From the NCBI GenBank assembly GCA_038373885.1, contig JAWZYV010012274.1, positions 2,604,001-2,668,000 on the forward strand: a stretch of 64,000 nucleotides of DNA, given 5' to 3'. This document shows positions 1 to 12,178 of the stretch, piece after piece. Below the pieces are notes generated by a model that did no database searches, was not told the origin of the DNA, and saw only the letters and a list, made by a program, of their open reading frames with translations. This stretch comes from Cheiracanthium punctorium. Taxonomy: Eukaryota > Arthropoda > Arachnida > Araneae > Cheiracanthiidae. The first letter of the stretch is position 1. Each line of letters starts with the position of its first letter. The translations under genes were made by a program, and so were the position numbers.

Positions 1-1021
1 TCCGACTTTAATATTTTCCATTACAAATGATCAATTTTTATTCGCTTGTTCGATTTCTTAAATTCTGTTTAATGCACAACACGGGTAGCGCTGTCTTCTT
101 ACATTTGTGTGTCCCAAGGACTCTTAAAATTTGGGGTTCTTTTCTAGTTTTTCTGGGTCCTTTTTCAATAACATGATAAAAACACTTATAAGTTTAACAC
201 AGGAGCATAAAAGTGGGTCACGGGGATACGATACTTTTTTTTTAAAAGAGTAAAATACGCACTAAAAGGGCATCTCTGCCCTAAATAAAATTTTGTTCCT
301 CTGATGTAAAAAACGGAGCGATTTAGGAGCTGCGAGTTGTATCAATATTTAAATACATTGTGTTAATCTGCATGTGACTGAGTGGACATAAGAAAACATC
401 TCCTCCCCTTTGAAACTTTATTTTAAATACATTAGCTAATATTTTGAAAATCGATGGTTAGAATTGAAAAAAGTTATTTTCGAAAGTTTGGAAACACTAA
501 TTTTCAAGTATAAAAGAATTTGTATCCTTTTATTATTGTTTAAAATATGACAAATTCTTAATATAAAATTCTTATTCGAAGTAAAAAGACGAATATAAAA
601 TAACTATTATTTTAGATTTTGCAGCTGAAAATTTTACATTTCTTTAATATTGAATGGTTCGTTCTTAAATCTATTATGTTGAGCTTTGTTAAAAATTTAT
701 GAAAATTTTGCTTTTTACTCCTTGGAAATGCTAACTTCATAGTTGAAGAGAAAAAACAGTCTTGCTATAGAACTTCCACCTCCACCCAAAGACAAAAATT
801 ACTATATACGCAATAAAGAAAACATTAACTGAAATAAACTTATTTGTCAGCCAATTAGAACGGAAAACATCTTGTGTTAGTTTTCTATTAATTTCCTACA
901 GAGCAAGAAAATAAATCATTCAAATGAATAGAGTCACGTTACTTCAGACCAGTAATAAAATTCTACAACAAGATAGTTCACACAGACAAAATTTACAATT
1001 AAGTGCGATGAATGGTCTAAA
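1..1021. other. Unassigned AT-rich DNA
   Basis: No gene, RNA or repeat that I recognise. The segment is AT-rich with short A and T runs and stop codons in all frames. Confidence 0.6.
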
Positions 1022-1170
1022 ACAAAGGTTTCCAAACTTTTTCTTATTGCGAACCCCCTTCTAAAATCCGAAAGAATTTGGCGATCCCATTGCATAGTAG
1101 TTATATGCATGTATATTATTTTCGCGAGCCCCCTTACATACCTTGCGAACTCCTGGGTGTTGGGAACAGA
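1022..1170. mobile_element. Degenerate hAT-type MITE fragment
   Basis: The left side reads GGTTTCCAAACTTTTTC followed by GCGAACCCCC, and the right side reads GGGTGTTGGGAACA. This is the layout of the widespread hAT-type repeats that begin CAGxGGTTCCCAAACTTTTT and end with its inverse. The outermost CAG/CTG bases and the 8-bp target duplication are not preserved. A related end is seen near 39829-39893. The family assignment is from memory of such repeats, not from a search. Confidence 0.45.
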
Positions 1171-2417
1171 TAGGCAAAAAGGGCAAGAACCATAAATTTT
1201 ATCGCCAGCTTCGTTTTTAGCTTTAAAAAGATGAAAAATTGTCTTTGACTGTCGTAATTCGCTAATGCATACTTATTAAAGCTAATTAACGAGGTCAGAA
1301 TGTATAAATTTTTCACTTCTGCGCATATTCACGTAGTTTAACATTTTAAAAGTATGCATGCGGTAATGCACATGTAATCATTTGAAAGTACCATACTGTC
1401 TTTTAATTAGCAAAAGCATTCCCGTTTCTTTTAATGACGGAACAGGGATTTCAAAAGAAGCTGTCGGTACAAGGATTGATAATATTTTACTACCAATTAA
1501 AAATTATAAAACCACTTTCAAAGAAACTAACGATGTCACACCGCGAATGACCTACTCAAATTTTAAACATGCTATAGTTTGTTTTAAATATTCGTTAAGT
1601 ATACGTTATTCAGAAATTTCAGTTTCATTCATTCATAACTAAAATGATAACCTGTTCGTCGACGTCATCTTATACGATAGCCTCCTTTTCTTTTTTTCTA
1701 ACAAACACGTAAGACGGCTAAACTATGCCATTCCGGAAGTCGATGCGCTCGGTATTTTTAAAACAGAAGAAACAAGAATCAGATCTCATTCAATAACACT
1801 CGGTCACTGCTATTGAACTACTGACACACATCCAGCGTCTCAATTCAAAAACAAAAAAAGTCGAAGAAGATCGAGCAGCTTGGAAATCTTGCGCTTCAAA
1901 ATCTTCTATTCAACAAATATAAAATTTACGCGTTAGTGATGAATTTCTCACGATTTCAAGATCTCATAATTTAGTAGAGAAATCAACTTCATTCATTTTC
2001 CCTTTGGTATGAAGCTTCAAAATAGGAGCATAGCCTGATCAGAGGCTTTGAATTGACCAGACAGAAGAGGATCTATGTGGAAAAATGGGCTAAAGAGGCT
2101 CTGATCGCCAATGATGTTACTTAAGCAGGAAAGGGGAGACAAACTTATTAAAAAAATTAGCTTCCCCTAGAGAAGTTAATCTTCATAGAAACTGCTTATT
2201 AAGAAACAGAGGGAGTATGTCCCCAAAAGGTTTTCTAAATTTCCTTTTGCAGGGCAGATCATTAACTCCGATCGATTGGCAGCAGTTTCTGACATAGCCT
2301 AATATAATAGGCGGGCATTAATAGAAGTTTTTTTTGAAGCTGAAATACTTTTTTACTGGTTAGCTCGAATTTTACATAAAATTATGAGCCATTATCATAA
2401 GTTCAAGATAAGGCGTC
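1171..2417. other. Unassigned AT-rich DNA
   Basis: No convincing gene. The open frame at 1382-1642 (86 codons) has no recognisable motif and reads like translated intron. Confidence 0.5.
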
Positions 2418-2425
2418 ACATTAGT

Positions 2426-2561
2426 CAGGCGCGTAGCCAGGAAAAATTTTCGGGGGAGGATATGAACTTATATGTGTATAAATAGACAGAATTTCATCAC
2501 TAATCCAAAAATTTCGGGGGGGGGATATATCCCGATATCCCCCCCCCTGGCTACGCCCCTG
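2426..2561 (+). mobile_element. hAT-type MITE (CAGGxGCGTAGCCAG ends), diverged copy
   Basis: Inverted ends CAGGCGCGTAGCCAGG and GGCTACGCCCCTG bound 136 bp. The flanks acattagt (2418-2425) and acactagc (2562-2569) match at 6 of 8 positions, consistent with an aged 8-bp target duplication. The interior differs from the five ~170-bp copies elsewhere, with long G and C runs at its centre. It has no coding capacity. CAG...CTG ends with an 8-bp duplication are typical of the hAT superfamily. Confidence 0.75.
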
Positions 2562-2569
2562 ACACTAGC

Positions 2570-3980
2570 AAAGTTTTAACTGTATTGTTGACCAGCAAAA
2601 TAAAGAGGCTTTCAGTGAGATTGAGAGTTCTAAGTGTTCATTTGAAAGGTAACAATATACACTACAAGATAAGTGCAACTATTCACGGTATCTTTGTAAA
2701 CAAGAATTAAAAATATAAATAACACTTATTTTGTTAATTTTACAACGATTTTTTTTTTTTTTAAGCTTTAGGGCTTGATTATCACAAGGACAATTCTAGC
2801 ACTTTTACTCAAAGTCACCCCTCTCCCCCTTATACATCATACATAAACAAGAAGTGCCTCTAAACATATTTTGACTCAAATTTGTACAAAAAAAAATTGC
2901 AGATGATGCTAAAGTTAACTTTAAATTATTTTAAAAGATGTGAATCCAATACGAGATTAACAGTTTGCTAATGAAAGGGATGATTTAAACAGATGATATA
3001 AAATTTATATCTTCAATAAACTCAAATTCACGTAAATATTATTTGTTACGTAGATCTCAGTCATTTAAAAAAATTAAATGAAAAACACAGGTTTCTAATA
3101 AACTCTGGCAACAAATTAAATTGAAAGGAAAATTTGATCACGTGATTCAATGAACTGAAACTTCCTAATTAACAGGCCTTAAAATTAATCGGTAAAAAGG
3201 TTGTTTCTTTTCAAGCATAAAGAAAATGGTTTTCCTATTCAATTTCTTAAAAAGTTAGAATTGTTTTTTAAGAATTGAAATTGCCCACAATAAGCAAAAA
3301 ATTATTAAGCATGAAAGCATTTTTTACCGAAAATGAAGAACCGGTGGTGCACGTAGGAGGTTAGAACGCATTAGGACCAGGCTCCCTTCCGAAAATTTGA
3401 AATGAATTAATCACTTATAAAACAGGCGTTTCAAGTTTAAATGAAATTATTTATATTTTTTATCAACCTAATTTGTTTATTTAAACCAAATAAAATTTAA
3501 AATAACTAAATGTGTAGATTTGTTTATTTTATGTACATAACTTTTGAAGAAATTTGAATATTTCCAATATTGTTTAAAGATGTTTTTACAGAAGAGACAT
3601 TTTATTTTATTCCATAATTAAATTCATTTAATACATTAAGCGATACGTTTCTGACCTTTCCGTTCAGCCAGCTGAAATTCCAATCTACATTAAATGAAGA
3701 ATTTTTCATCAATTAAAAAAAAAAAAAAGAAAGAAAAGAGGGGACGCATATGAAGTCCGGAAATATTCTTCAGGATGTTGCAACATTTTCATTAGAAACC
3801 TATTTAGAAGCCAAAAAGACCAAAAAGCTCGTGACGCTTTGCAATACATGTAATTTCAAGCCGTATTTTTTATTTATTTATTTTTTTTTTACAGAGCATT
3901 TATTAATTACTACATTTTAAAAATAAATGTAGTAATTAATAAACTTTATTGAAATTACTGCTCTTATTTTTTAACTTTGA
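2570..3980. other. Unassigned AT-rich DNA
   Basis: Nothing supportable beyond homopolymer runs (T run near 2751, A run near 3717). A short inverted match around a TTTATTAATTACTACA-like segment near 3900-3945 could form a small hairpin. Confidence 0.5.
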
Positions 3981-3984
3981 TACT

Positions 3985-4108
3985 GTTTGTCCCAGGAACT
4001 GATGCTGCTCGAACAAAAAAATTGACTGCTTGTCCCCAGGGACCGACGCCGGCCAAACGGAAAGTTCAGGGCCAGTCCTCAGGGACCGGTGTCGTGCTCA
4101 ATGTGTTA
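3985..4108 (+). repeat. Minisatellite-like array, three units of about 44 bp
   Basis: Three successive imperfect units start near 3988, 4032 and 4075, each with a core like TGTCCCAGGGACCGAxGC followed by a C/G-rich stretch. Spacing is about 43-44 bp, so the reading frame shifts between units. The block is far more GC-rich than its surroundings. Overlapping frames at 3977-4219 and 4030-4353 both read a PGTDA-like motif from the unit, so these frames look like repeat translation rather than a gene. Confidence 0.55.
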
Positions 4109-4109
4109 A

Positions 4110-6215
4110 GGATTATTACGCGTACGTTTATCATTTCAATAATTTTTTTCCGTCCAAAAACATTTCTTTTCTCTCTTTCCCCTCCTCGCCCCTTCCTGAA
4201 TATTTCCAAGATTTTTTAAAAAAGTGCTTAGAAGGCTTGCATAGTCTTGGACCTGGGGCAGGGTGTGAGAGAATCTCTAGACTCCAGTTCTTGCTCTTTC
4301 AAAAGCAAAATATTAGGCTGACAACCCGGAGTACATGTTCATGGAGATTTTGACCTAGCCTGAAGCCTTACATGTTAAGGATTTTTTTTTTTTTTTTTTT
4401 AAGAATTTGTCTTTCCTAAATTGAAAGGAAACCTAGTCAAAAAAAAAAAAAAAAAAAAGCCCAACTTCGCAACCCTGATTTGGGGCCCACTCCCGGGGAA
4501 AAAAAAAAAAACCATCCAGCACACGCCACATATATATAATGATACTAAAGAAACTTGCAGACAGATCTTTCCAAGACTGTTCGCTGATAAGAATTAAAAT
4601 AACGAAAAACGTTGTTTTCAAAATCCCCTACATAAAATAGTACTTGTGTGAGCGATAGAGTTGTTACATGTTTTTTTAATTAATTTTACATTTTCACATC
4701 AATTTTTGTTGAATGTTCTAGATATATCAATTATATAAGCTATTGAAACTATTGGGGAGTAAGCAGTTCGTTAAGCACCTGTATAATTTATAGGTAAAAA
4801 CTTTAGAAAGTGCAATTATTTGACTGGGTGGGGGGAAGAGTGTGAAACATGTTCAAACTTCTACAAAGAAACATTCCGTTGTTGTTTGAATCCAAGTATT
4901 TTGAGCTTCATTCATAAATATAGAAACCTCTAACATGCGAACCCTAATCTCTAGAAACCATCTTTAAAAATAGAAGCCTCCATTAAACATTTTCGGGGTC
5001 TAAAACTTAAGTTGGCAAAGAAAAAAAAGTCATGGCTAAGTGTTTAACGTTTTTCACCTAACCAAATTTTATTTATTTATTAATTATTATTTTTTCTACT
5101 TATCGAACAACTTCACAATATAACCCAAGCCAAATATTTCCAAAAAGTTTTAAAACTGTCTAGACTTCGCTGTCTTGAAATAGTCTTCAAAAATTTTCCC
5201 ATCGAGTGATGCCAGCTGAGCCTATCGTGATAATACTGAACTGTTTAAAAATGAAATAAAATTTCAATCATATGACAGTGAACGACAAGCAGTCGACAAA
5301 ATATATTGTCGCCTGCATGTCGTGTGCTAATCCATTTTTCAAATGGATTAGCATGATACTACGGGAATAGCTAAGCTTACATTTTAATATAAAAAAGGAA
5401 TTTTTCTTATTTTCCAAATCATGATCTCACAATTTTAATTTTTCTCAGTCCGCCTTACTACCGAATTCTGTAGTCTTTGGATTTTGAATAATTAAACTTT
5501 GTAGTTAATACTCTTAAAAAAAAAAGCATTTCAAGAAGTTAAAAAAAGGAAAAGGGAAAAAATAGATCTGCTGCAGTCTATTAACAATTAAAAATATATT
5601 CACAAGCTGCATTCTTAGAAATGGTAAGTTAACGAGTTTTAGTTTTCATTAGTTCTATAATTGTATTTTCGTTTGCAAGCATACATAAGAAATAATTAGA
5701 ATTTATCTTATCTGGCGTAATTAGTACACTTTAAGCTAGTCAAAAGTCCTGCAACTTTTTTTTCAGCATTACATTCTCCAAGATAATTTGGTTAAGAAAC
5801 TGCTTCTCACAGAAGCGAGAACTCTGTTTAATCTGGGTCTGAACTAGACACATGGGATATCAACGTTCAGGTAATATCGAATTCCTCCCGTCGAGTGGCA
5901 ATGTACGGAAGGTGAAAGTAATGGTCAAAAAATAAAGTTCAAGTTCATGGTGACGCATGCCTAACGAGTGTTTTTGCTTTCTACGAGAACAAAACTTGTT
6001 CCGGTTGCTTAAGGAACCGCTGCAGGGTAGATTATTATTGATTAAAAAAAAAAAAACTATTACACAGTTACGATAAAATGTTTGAAGAACACTCAATCGT
6101 ATTTACATTACGCAATCAGATTTACAAATGTTCACTCGTAGAATATTTAGTATCGTTGTAATGTGTTACTAATATACGCCATATTACTAATGATCCGTAT
6201 TCAAATACTAATACA
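4110..6215. other. Unassigned DNA with homopolymer runs
   Basis: Poly-T at 4382-4401, poly-A at 4440-4458 and again at 4500-4511. The first two could pair as a hairpin. No gene is recognised. The minus-strand frame at 4433-4621 owes its Phe and Lys runs to these homopolymers. Confidence 0.5.
5326..5352. repeat. Perfect short hairpin
   Basis: Arms GCTAATCCATTT and AAATGGATTAGC (12 bp each) pair perfectly around a 3-nt TTC loop. There is no T-run after it that would suggest a terminator, and no known role. Confidence 0.7.
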
Positions 6216-6217
6216 TA

Positions 6218-6642
6218 CAGGTGTGCACCAGAAAAATGTATGCATACTTTGTATATAGATAAATTTTCTGTGACGGCTCAAAGTTAATATTTCGGGATAA
6301 AGCAGTGTTATGTTTAGACCATCTAGTTTCCTGCACGCTCTTCAGACCTTATGCCACTAGATTTTTTTCTTATGGGGCACAACCAAAGATGAGGTACTGT
6401 CGTAAATCAAGTAACCTGGACACACTTTGGGACCCTATCTAAAAGGCGTGCGCAGAAATTCCATTGGGCATTTAAATGCGAAGTACAAAATTAGGCGTCA
6501 TTCGTACTCAGAAATGTATCGATGTTGAAGGCCATCATTTTGAACATTTAGTTTGGACCACAAATTCAACCTCGTAGGCTGGAAAATAAATTCTCTATGG
6601 CAGTTCAAAGCGAATATACATTTTTCTTATTCACCCTGTGTA
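6218..6642 (+). mobile_element. Tc1/mariner-superfamily element, internally deleted
   Basis: Imperfect inverted ends of about 50 bp run from an ACAGGTG-like start near 6218 to TTCACCCTGT at 6633-6642. Inside, 6391-6430 holds a degenerate piece of transposase C-terminus (a PRNLDTLWD-like block, clearer in the copy at 26.9 kb) and 6505-6560 holds a GHHFEH-like block. The frame is broken and the DDE core is missing, so the copy is dead. Related copies lie at 26767-31850 (split) and 48987-49258. Confidence 0.7.
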
Positions 6643-6649
6643 GTAGACT

Positions 6650-7334
6650 CCGTCTTAACAAGCCTAATTGGGACTGGGGGTGAGCCGGTTAATCGAAATT
6701 CGGTTAAAGCGGAGAATGAATACACATACAATTGATGGAACTGCATTATAACTGCTTTAATTTATTAGGAAATTTTTATACACCAGTAGTATGAAAGTTT
6801 TAAAAACATAAGCCATTTTTCTTTCTGAATACTGGAAGTTCGAAATTTACTGCACAGTCTCGTGATTTTCTTTTTAAATCGATGAAGGATGCTGATGCTT
6901 TTTGTTCGACACAGCATAAAGCCTTTTTCGAGTGCTTTTTTCTCTATCCGTATGATAAGGCGGAGGTCGGTGTCAATCATTGTCGGAAATTTTTAATTTT
7001 TTGTATTTTTTAAAACTTAAGTCAAACACGGCCAGTTAAGGCGGAGATCCGGTTAAACGGGGGCCAGTTAAGAGGGAGCTTTATCTCTAGTTTACAGCTA
7101 GATATACATAGCTAGAGTTGAAAATGTAATCTCATTAATTTGAAAGACTCCGTGGGTTCATTTTAAAGAGCTGGAATCTTGTTAAAACTTGGAGGTCTAA
7201 GCTGAGTGTCTCTCGGGGTGCCATTTTCGGTAAAGTGGGTCTCTCGGGGGCAACTTTTAACTCTCTGAAGTATAAAAGTACAGACTAAATACGTTCGTTG
7301 TCTTTTCAAATATTATTTACGAACTTTTTAAATA
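6650..7334. other. Unassigned DNA, possible old MITE
   Basis: Two stretches, 6665-6715 and 7025-7080, share GGTTAA- and GCGGAGA-rich motifs and may be the decayed ends of one element. I could not define exact termini. No gene is seen. Confidence 0.3.
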
Positions 7335-7581
7335 CAGGGGTCGATCCAGGAATTTTTTTCCAGGGTCCCATTTTTGTGAATTTCAATACTTGATTTTGTA
7401 AATTTCAACCCTTATTTTTGTGAATTTCCATACCAATCTTCAATAAAAATCACTTTTAAAAAATAATTGATAAAACGGATTAAAATGTACGGTATAATGC
7501 CAATTAAGGGCCGTTTTAATAGATTGTAATTTTGTTAAGGGGCAGCAATGCTTACCCTGGTTTCGTCTGTATCGACCCCTC
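7335..7581. mobile_element. Degenerate hAT-type MITE
   Basis: The left end CAGGGGTCGATCCAGG and right end TATCGACCCCTC are imperfect inverses. The left flank tttaaata and the right flank aattaaaa share only weak similarity, so the target duplication has decayed. No coding content. Confidence 0.5.
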
Positions 7582-8277
7582 AATTAAAAAATGTATAAAG
7601 AGATGACAGTCTCAAACAAAATTAAGTATATGAAACCAGAGACTCGACTTTACAAAGATTTTGTGGGTGGTCTAGACAGACAATTTTTTTCAGGGAGTTG
7701 AGGGACAGGAAGAATTAGACTTTAAGAAAAACTCCCCTAGTTGATATTTACTCAAAACCTTAAATCATTTTAGTTTAGAATTATACAGCAGGTTAGTATC
7801 TATCGATTTTTTTCCTATTGTACTCAATTTCTAAAGCACCCACATACATGACACACAAGTAGTAGAACTTTATTTTAGAATTTATAGATACGCTGAACAA
7901 CTATTAAATTTTTCAACGGGAACTTAGGTTTCAAACACCCATAAGGATTAACAAAAGAGAATTTTTTTTTTTAAAGATTCACGATTCCTTCTTCCATCCG
8001 TGATTGATTTTATTCAAGTTTATGTTGTAACAAGTAGTAATTTAGTGAAATTATTTCATAAATTATCCTTTTTCTAAAGAAAACTGATTTTTTTTTTCTG
8101 AATTTTTAATAGATTTTTTCATTCGAAAGTAAAAACTGTTCCTTGAAATTTTCAGGGTGTTCCGCACCCACGTGATTTCTTTTGTGTGTGCTTGATCCCC
8201 GGAGCAAATTATGTATGTTTCATACGGCGCCCCTGTATGAAACAATCTAGAATTAACAGTTTTTTTTTTAATATTCG
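7582..8277. other. Unassigned DNA
   Basis: No gene. A 9-bp stem (TGTTTCATA / TATGAAACA) lies near 8215-8243, just upstream of the SINE fragment. Confidence 0.45.
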
Positions 8278-8393
8278 GTGGTTTCCTCCAAATGTAACGT
8301 GAATACGCGTTAGAACCCCTTAGAAAGTCCTCCTACCAAGGCACCCCCCATTGGCAGATCGCCCTTGTGTTGCGTTGCCATAATAACACACAA
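8278..8393 (+). repeat. tRNA-derived SINE (family A), body and tail only
   Basis: Matches the body of the fuller copy at 60985-61188 in opposite orientation: AAATGTAACGTGAATACGCG, then TTAGAACCCC, then AGTCCTCC, then GGCAGATCGCCC and GCGTTGCCAT at the tail. The tRNA-like head with the polymerase III boxes is missing, as expected for a 5'-truncated copy. Confidence 0.75.
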
Positions 8394-8519
8394 TAACACA
8401 CAATTGAATATTCGGTAGCCGAAGAAAATGTTACTAAATAATGCTTATTTACAAATAAAATCTACTTTCAGGTATTGTGAAACGTTTGGATAGTTTTTAT
8501 TGGGTAAGTCGGTTGCACT

Positions 8520-8707
8520 ATCAGATTTTTTTTTTTCCAGTGCAAAATATTTAAAAAAAAATGAACTTTATTGGATAATTTAATTTCACATCTCTTGCTA
8601 AAGCGAAGCAAAAGTTTGACAGCATGACAATAAAATTGCGCAAATGAGGACAAAAGGTGGCGAAATAAAATGGGGAGTACTTTATTATATAAGAATACTA
8701 CAAATTA
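8520..8707 (+). repeat. Direct repeat, first unit (of two)
   Basis: Starts at a T-run followed by CCAGTGCAA and ends at AAGAATACTACAA. The second unit follows at 8728-8884. They share GTGGCGAAATAAAATGGG and TAAGAATACTA, with indels in between. The frames in this block are short and unrecognised. Confidence 0.65.
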
Positions 8708-8727
8708 TTATATTTACCTAATATTGC

Positions 8728-8884
8728 ATCATGTGATTTTTTTTCCAGTGCAATTCTTGGATACTTTCTCTCTTTGCTAGAGTCACGTGGAATTTCGACA
8801 GGATGACATGAAATTACGTAAATGAGCACAATAGGTGGCGAAATAAAATGGGAGTAATTTTTTATGTAAGAATACTATAATTAT
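8728..8884 (+). repeat. Direct repeat, second unit
   Basis: Diverged neighbour of the unit at 8520-8707, sharing T-run/CCAGTGCAA at its start and GGTGGCGAAATAAAATGGGA near its end. It is shorter because of internal deletions. It may be a local tandem duplication or two adjacent copies of an unnamed repeat. Confidence 0.65.
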
Positions 8885-8889
8885 GAAAG

Positions 8890-9619
8890 GTTTTTCATTT
8901 TTCTAACAGGCGGGAGGGATAAAAATTTTTTGGATTTATTAATGTAATGAGTTATTTTTAATTACGGCTGTATTAAAGGTTTGTTTAAAATATTCTTTGC
9001 TGAAAGTTACCCCATGAAGGTTTAAAAATTTATAATTATTTTAGAAAATCTAATTTGGGGGGGGGGGTATACTGTAACTTTTCCCCAGTAATTTCATTCA
9101 CGGTTCATTCCTAGCACAACCTTGTTCAGTAATGTCTTGCTACTCATGTTATACAGAGTACAATTAGATTTAAAAATTCAATATGAAAAAATATTTTTAA
9201 TAAATGCTTGGTAAATATTTTCTTTTTCTTTTTTTGAGAATAGCCATGCCCATCATATAAGCTTCCATTTACCACACCGATGCAAAATTACCCAGAAATG
9301 GTAGCTATGGAAACGATGGAAGATTGCTCCCCGAATGGGGAAGAAACTATGTAAGATAGAATCAATTACCGGGAGTACTTAGTAAACCATTTCTTTGGAG
9401 GAAATGGGACAGTGATGGAAAGGTCTTATTTGTAAGTTTACATTATCTATACAGAGTTTCCACATCTACTTTTTAAAAGTTTTCTATACAAAAATAATGT
9501 TCTCAATTTTCGGGTCGTTATTTTGTTATTAGTTGAGACAATTCAGAATTTAATCTCTCAACGACCATAATTTACTTAATATTCCCCCCCCCCCCTCAAT
9601 GGGCGGGTACATGCTCGTC
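8890..9619. other. Unassigned DNA
   Basis: No gene is seen. G run at 9057-9067 and C run near 9583-9595. Confidence 0.5.
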
Positions 9620-9786
9620 AAGCATTTTTGCCACTACTAAGGCCCGAATTACTGACCATTTTATTATGGGAGCACCCAGCGGGCGGCCAGTGTTACCCCC
9701 TATGAAGGGACGGACAAGCTAACATTCGAACCCGGACCCATGGCGTGACAGAATGGTTCTTAAGCCACTACACCACCTGGGCGGAT
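9620..9786 (-). repeat. tRNA-derived SINE (family C)
   Basis: On the minus strand the head reads GCCCAGGTGGTGTAGTGGCT, resembling a tRNA A box (TGGTGTAGTGG), and about 45 nt later GGTCCGGGTTCGAATG, a good B box. These are the two internal polymerase III promoter boxes. The head is followed by a non-tRNA body with GGTAACACTGGCC. A related copy is at 46075-46288. Confidence 0.8.
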
Positions 9787-10116
9787 TATACTAACAGTAC
9801 TCAGCACCATTAGAATAAATCGGGTGGTCTTCAGGGTTAATACTCAGCTTTTATTTTAAAAAAAAATTCCAATAAAGTATGGAGCTATCAGAATCAAGAG
9901 ACAAGAAAGGAGACGGCTTCAGGCTGTGTTAGATTGAATGATGTTTCGACGCATGTAAATTTTATGCTCCTGACTGCACAATAAGCAAGCACTTCAACAG
10001 TTTTATATTACAGCTGAAACTGACAGCTTAGCTGTGTTGGACTGCTGTGAAGCTTCATGGGTCGTCCAGAACAAGAAGGTTCGTAGCTTCTCAGAATTTA
10101 GAGTGTTATTGGCGTT

Positions 10117-10249
10117 GGCGTAGCTGGGTAGGTTATCGGATATTTCTAGAGTGCTCATTTCCCATTCTTACAATTCTATAGAAAATATTTCGAGAGGGTC
10201 CAAAATCTATTTGTGAAACAAGAACTCAGCCCCTACGCAGTTATGCCAA
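10117..10249. mobile_element. Old hAT-like MITE remnant
   Basis: TGGCGTAGCTGGGTAGG on the left and CCCCTACGCAGTTATGCCA on the right are imperfect inverses. No target duplication is visible. The motif recalls the GCGTAGCCAG ends of the better-preserved copies in this window. Confidence 0.4.
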
Positions 10250-10274
10250 AGACTACTAGAAAGCACTAATCATT

Positions 10275-10442
10275 GGTAGACGGCTGAAGCGTGAAGATTC
10301 AGCGTTCTGGCCTACCGCGCGGCTGTCGATCTAAAGATCTGGAGTTTGGGGCGGCTTTTTCCAGATGTAATGAGAATACGCGTTTAAAATCCTTAAAAAA
10401 TCATTCGCCCGAGGCACCCAGCCCTTAAGCAGATAGACCACT
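10275..10442 (+). repeat. tRNA-derived SINE (family A), diverged
   Basis: Plus-strand copy with a decayed head. GTGAAGATTCAGCGTTCTGG stands where intact copies have the B box region, then CCGCGCGGCTGTCGATCTAA, CTGGAGTTTGGGGCGG, CAGATGTAATGAGAATACGC and GAGGCACCC. The B box itself has lost its GGTTCGA core, so the copy is unlikely to be transcribed from its own promoter. Confidence 0.7.
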
Positions 10443-11434
10443 AGAAAGATTATTTCAGATTGCTGCGACTAGATACATTTTGACAGGTAAAGTAAGCTTC
10501 CAACATTTATTTAACATAGTCACTAACGTTATCTTTTTGAACTTTTGAACCGACTGATTAGAAACATCCTCCACATAATATCTTTAATTCATGATTCTGT
10601 CCGTGCATGTGCGGTACATTTTTTTCCTAATTCAGGCAGCCGGTTCATGGAAACAAAACTTACGGAACTAGATGGAATTTGGAAAGAAAAATTGCTAGTT
10701 TTCTTGCTTAATTGGGACATCAGCTGATTATTTGGAGCGGCTGACCGAAGAACAATCAGTTTGCCACACTAGCCAAAGTGTCAAGGTCGAGAGTTCGGCC
10801 GGCGCGGGAAAGGCAAAAAAAAAAAAAAAAAAAAAAAGGAGAATTAGATATATTTTGAACACCGGAATATTTCTAAAAGTTCACTGTTTCTTTACACTTT
10901 AAACGCAATAAATAGACAATTATACTGTGACGTGACAACGTGGAAAAAAAAAACACGAAAACATGAAATTCAAATGAATGAATAATCAAGCAAGTTGAAA
11001 AATCACAGTACTGTCAGATTAAAGTCCCCCGAGTCCTAGTCTGCACTGATGCAACTAAGGCAACTCAGGTGGTGGTGGTGGACTAGCAGAACAAACGCGT
11101 CCTTGAAATTGGGTTTCTTCAGTGCAGGAGGTAGGTATACATGCGGGAAGAATAAGTAGGGAAGGAAGGGGAGGTTAACTCATTTTATTTATTTATTTCT
11201 TTTTTGATAGAATAGCGGGGACTTTCAGAATGTTATAGCAAGTCTCTAGCTTGAAAATATTTTCTAGGTCATTTTTCTACAAAAAAGTCTAATTTCTAAA
11301 TTCGAGGGGACAGGATCCGGTCCCAATAAGATTTCCACACATTTTTCATTTATGAATTTGAAATCAACCGAAAATTTCACGTTTGTTTAGGGGATTTTGA
11401 AGTTCTTAAAACATAGGGTGTCCCAAAAGTATCT
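10443..11434. other. Unassigned DNA
   Basis: No gene. A-run of about 22 at 10817-10838. At 10730-10815 a GC-richer block (GTCGAGAGTTCGGCCGGCG) just before the A-run could be the end of another SINE-like copy, but no full match to the families here could be made. Confidence 0.4.
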
Positions 11435-11442
11435 CGCACAAC

Positions 11443-11692
11443 CAATGGCAGATGCTGAGGAGTGGCTAAGGAGCTACAGCCCCCCCCCCCGACTTAAAAA
11501 AAAAAAAGGACTTCAAGAAAGGACTCAAAGAAAGCAGTGTACCTTGAAGAAAAAATTTAATGTCAAATAAGACATTTTAATAAATTAGCCCTTTTTAAAA
11601 TTTTACAATGGTTTATAACACTTTTATCCAAGACAAAGAAGCTCTTCTTAAAAATTAGACCCCTTCCCCAAAAACTTCTGCATCTGCCATTG
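11443..11692 (+). mobile_element. hAT-type MITE with perfect 8-bp target duplication
   Basis: Inverted ends CAATGGCAGATGC and GCATCTGCCATTG enclose 250 bp. The flanks cgcacaac at 11435-11442 and 11693-11700 are identical, an 8-bp target duplication as made by hAT transposases. No coding capacity. The subterminal block GCTAAGGAGCTACAGCCCC recurs in the partial copy at 18695. Confidence 0.88.
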
Positions 11693-12178
11693 CGCACAAC
11701 TGAAAACAGTTGTAGAGGGAACCAGACTCGGACTTGCATTAGATAAAAAAAGTGTCTTTGTGCCTCGTTATAATTACTTTTTTAACCCTTTCAGACCCCA
11801 CTTTAATGCTGTGAGTAAAAAAAATAATTACCATTCTAAAATATCATAATAGGATACTAATAAACATGTTAAAGTAAAAAATTAAGGAAAATGTAATTAT
11901 TTAAGAAAATATGCAAATGTCCATTGGGATGGACAACCGGTCTAAGAGGTTGCAAAAGTCAAATATTCAACGCGTGAACTTCCCTTACGATTTTTGTTCT
12001 AAATATCAATTTTTTAAAGTACCAAATCTACATAAAAATGTTACATCACTCAATAAGTTTAAAACAGTTAATAGTGTAGTAATTTTACTACACATGAGGA
12101 GGTACATAGCAATAATACCTAGTTTTACAAAGAATTTTGACACAGTCCTGCTTTTATATATACCAAAATAGATAAACT

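Noticed and set aside
4433..4621. Membrane-protein-like minus-strand frame
   Set aside because: The phenylalanine runs are translated poly-A tracts.
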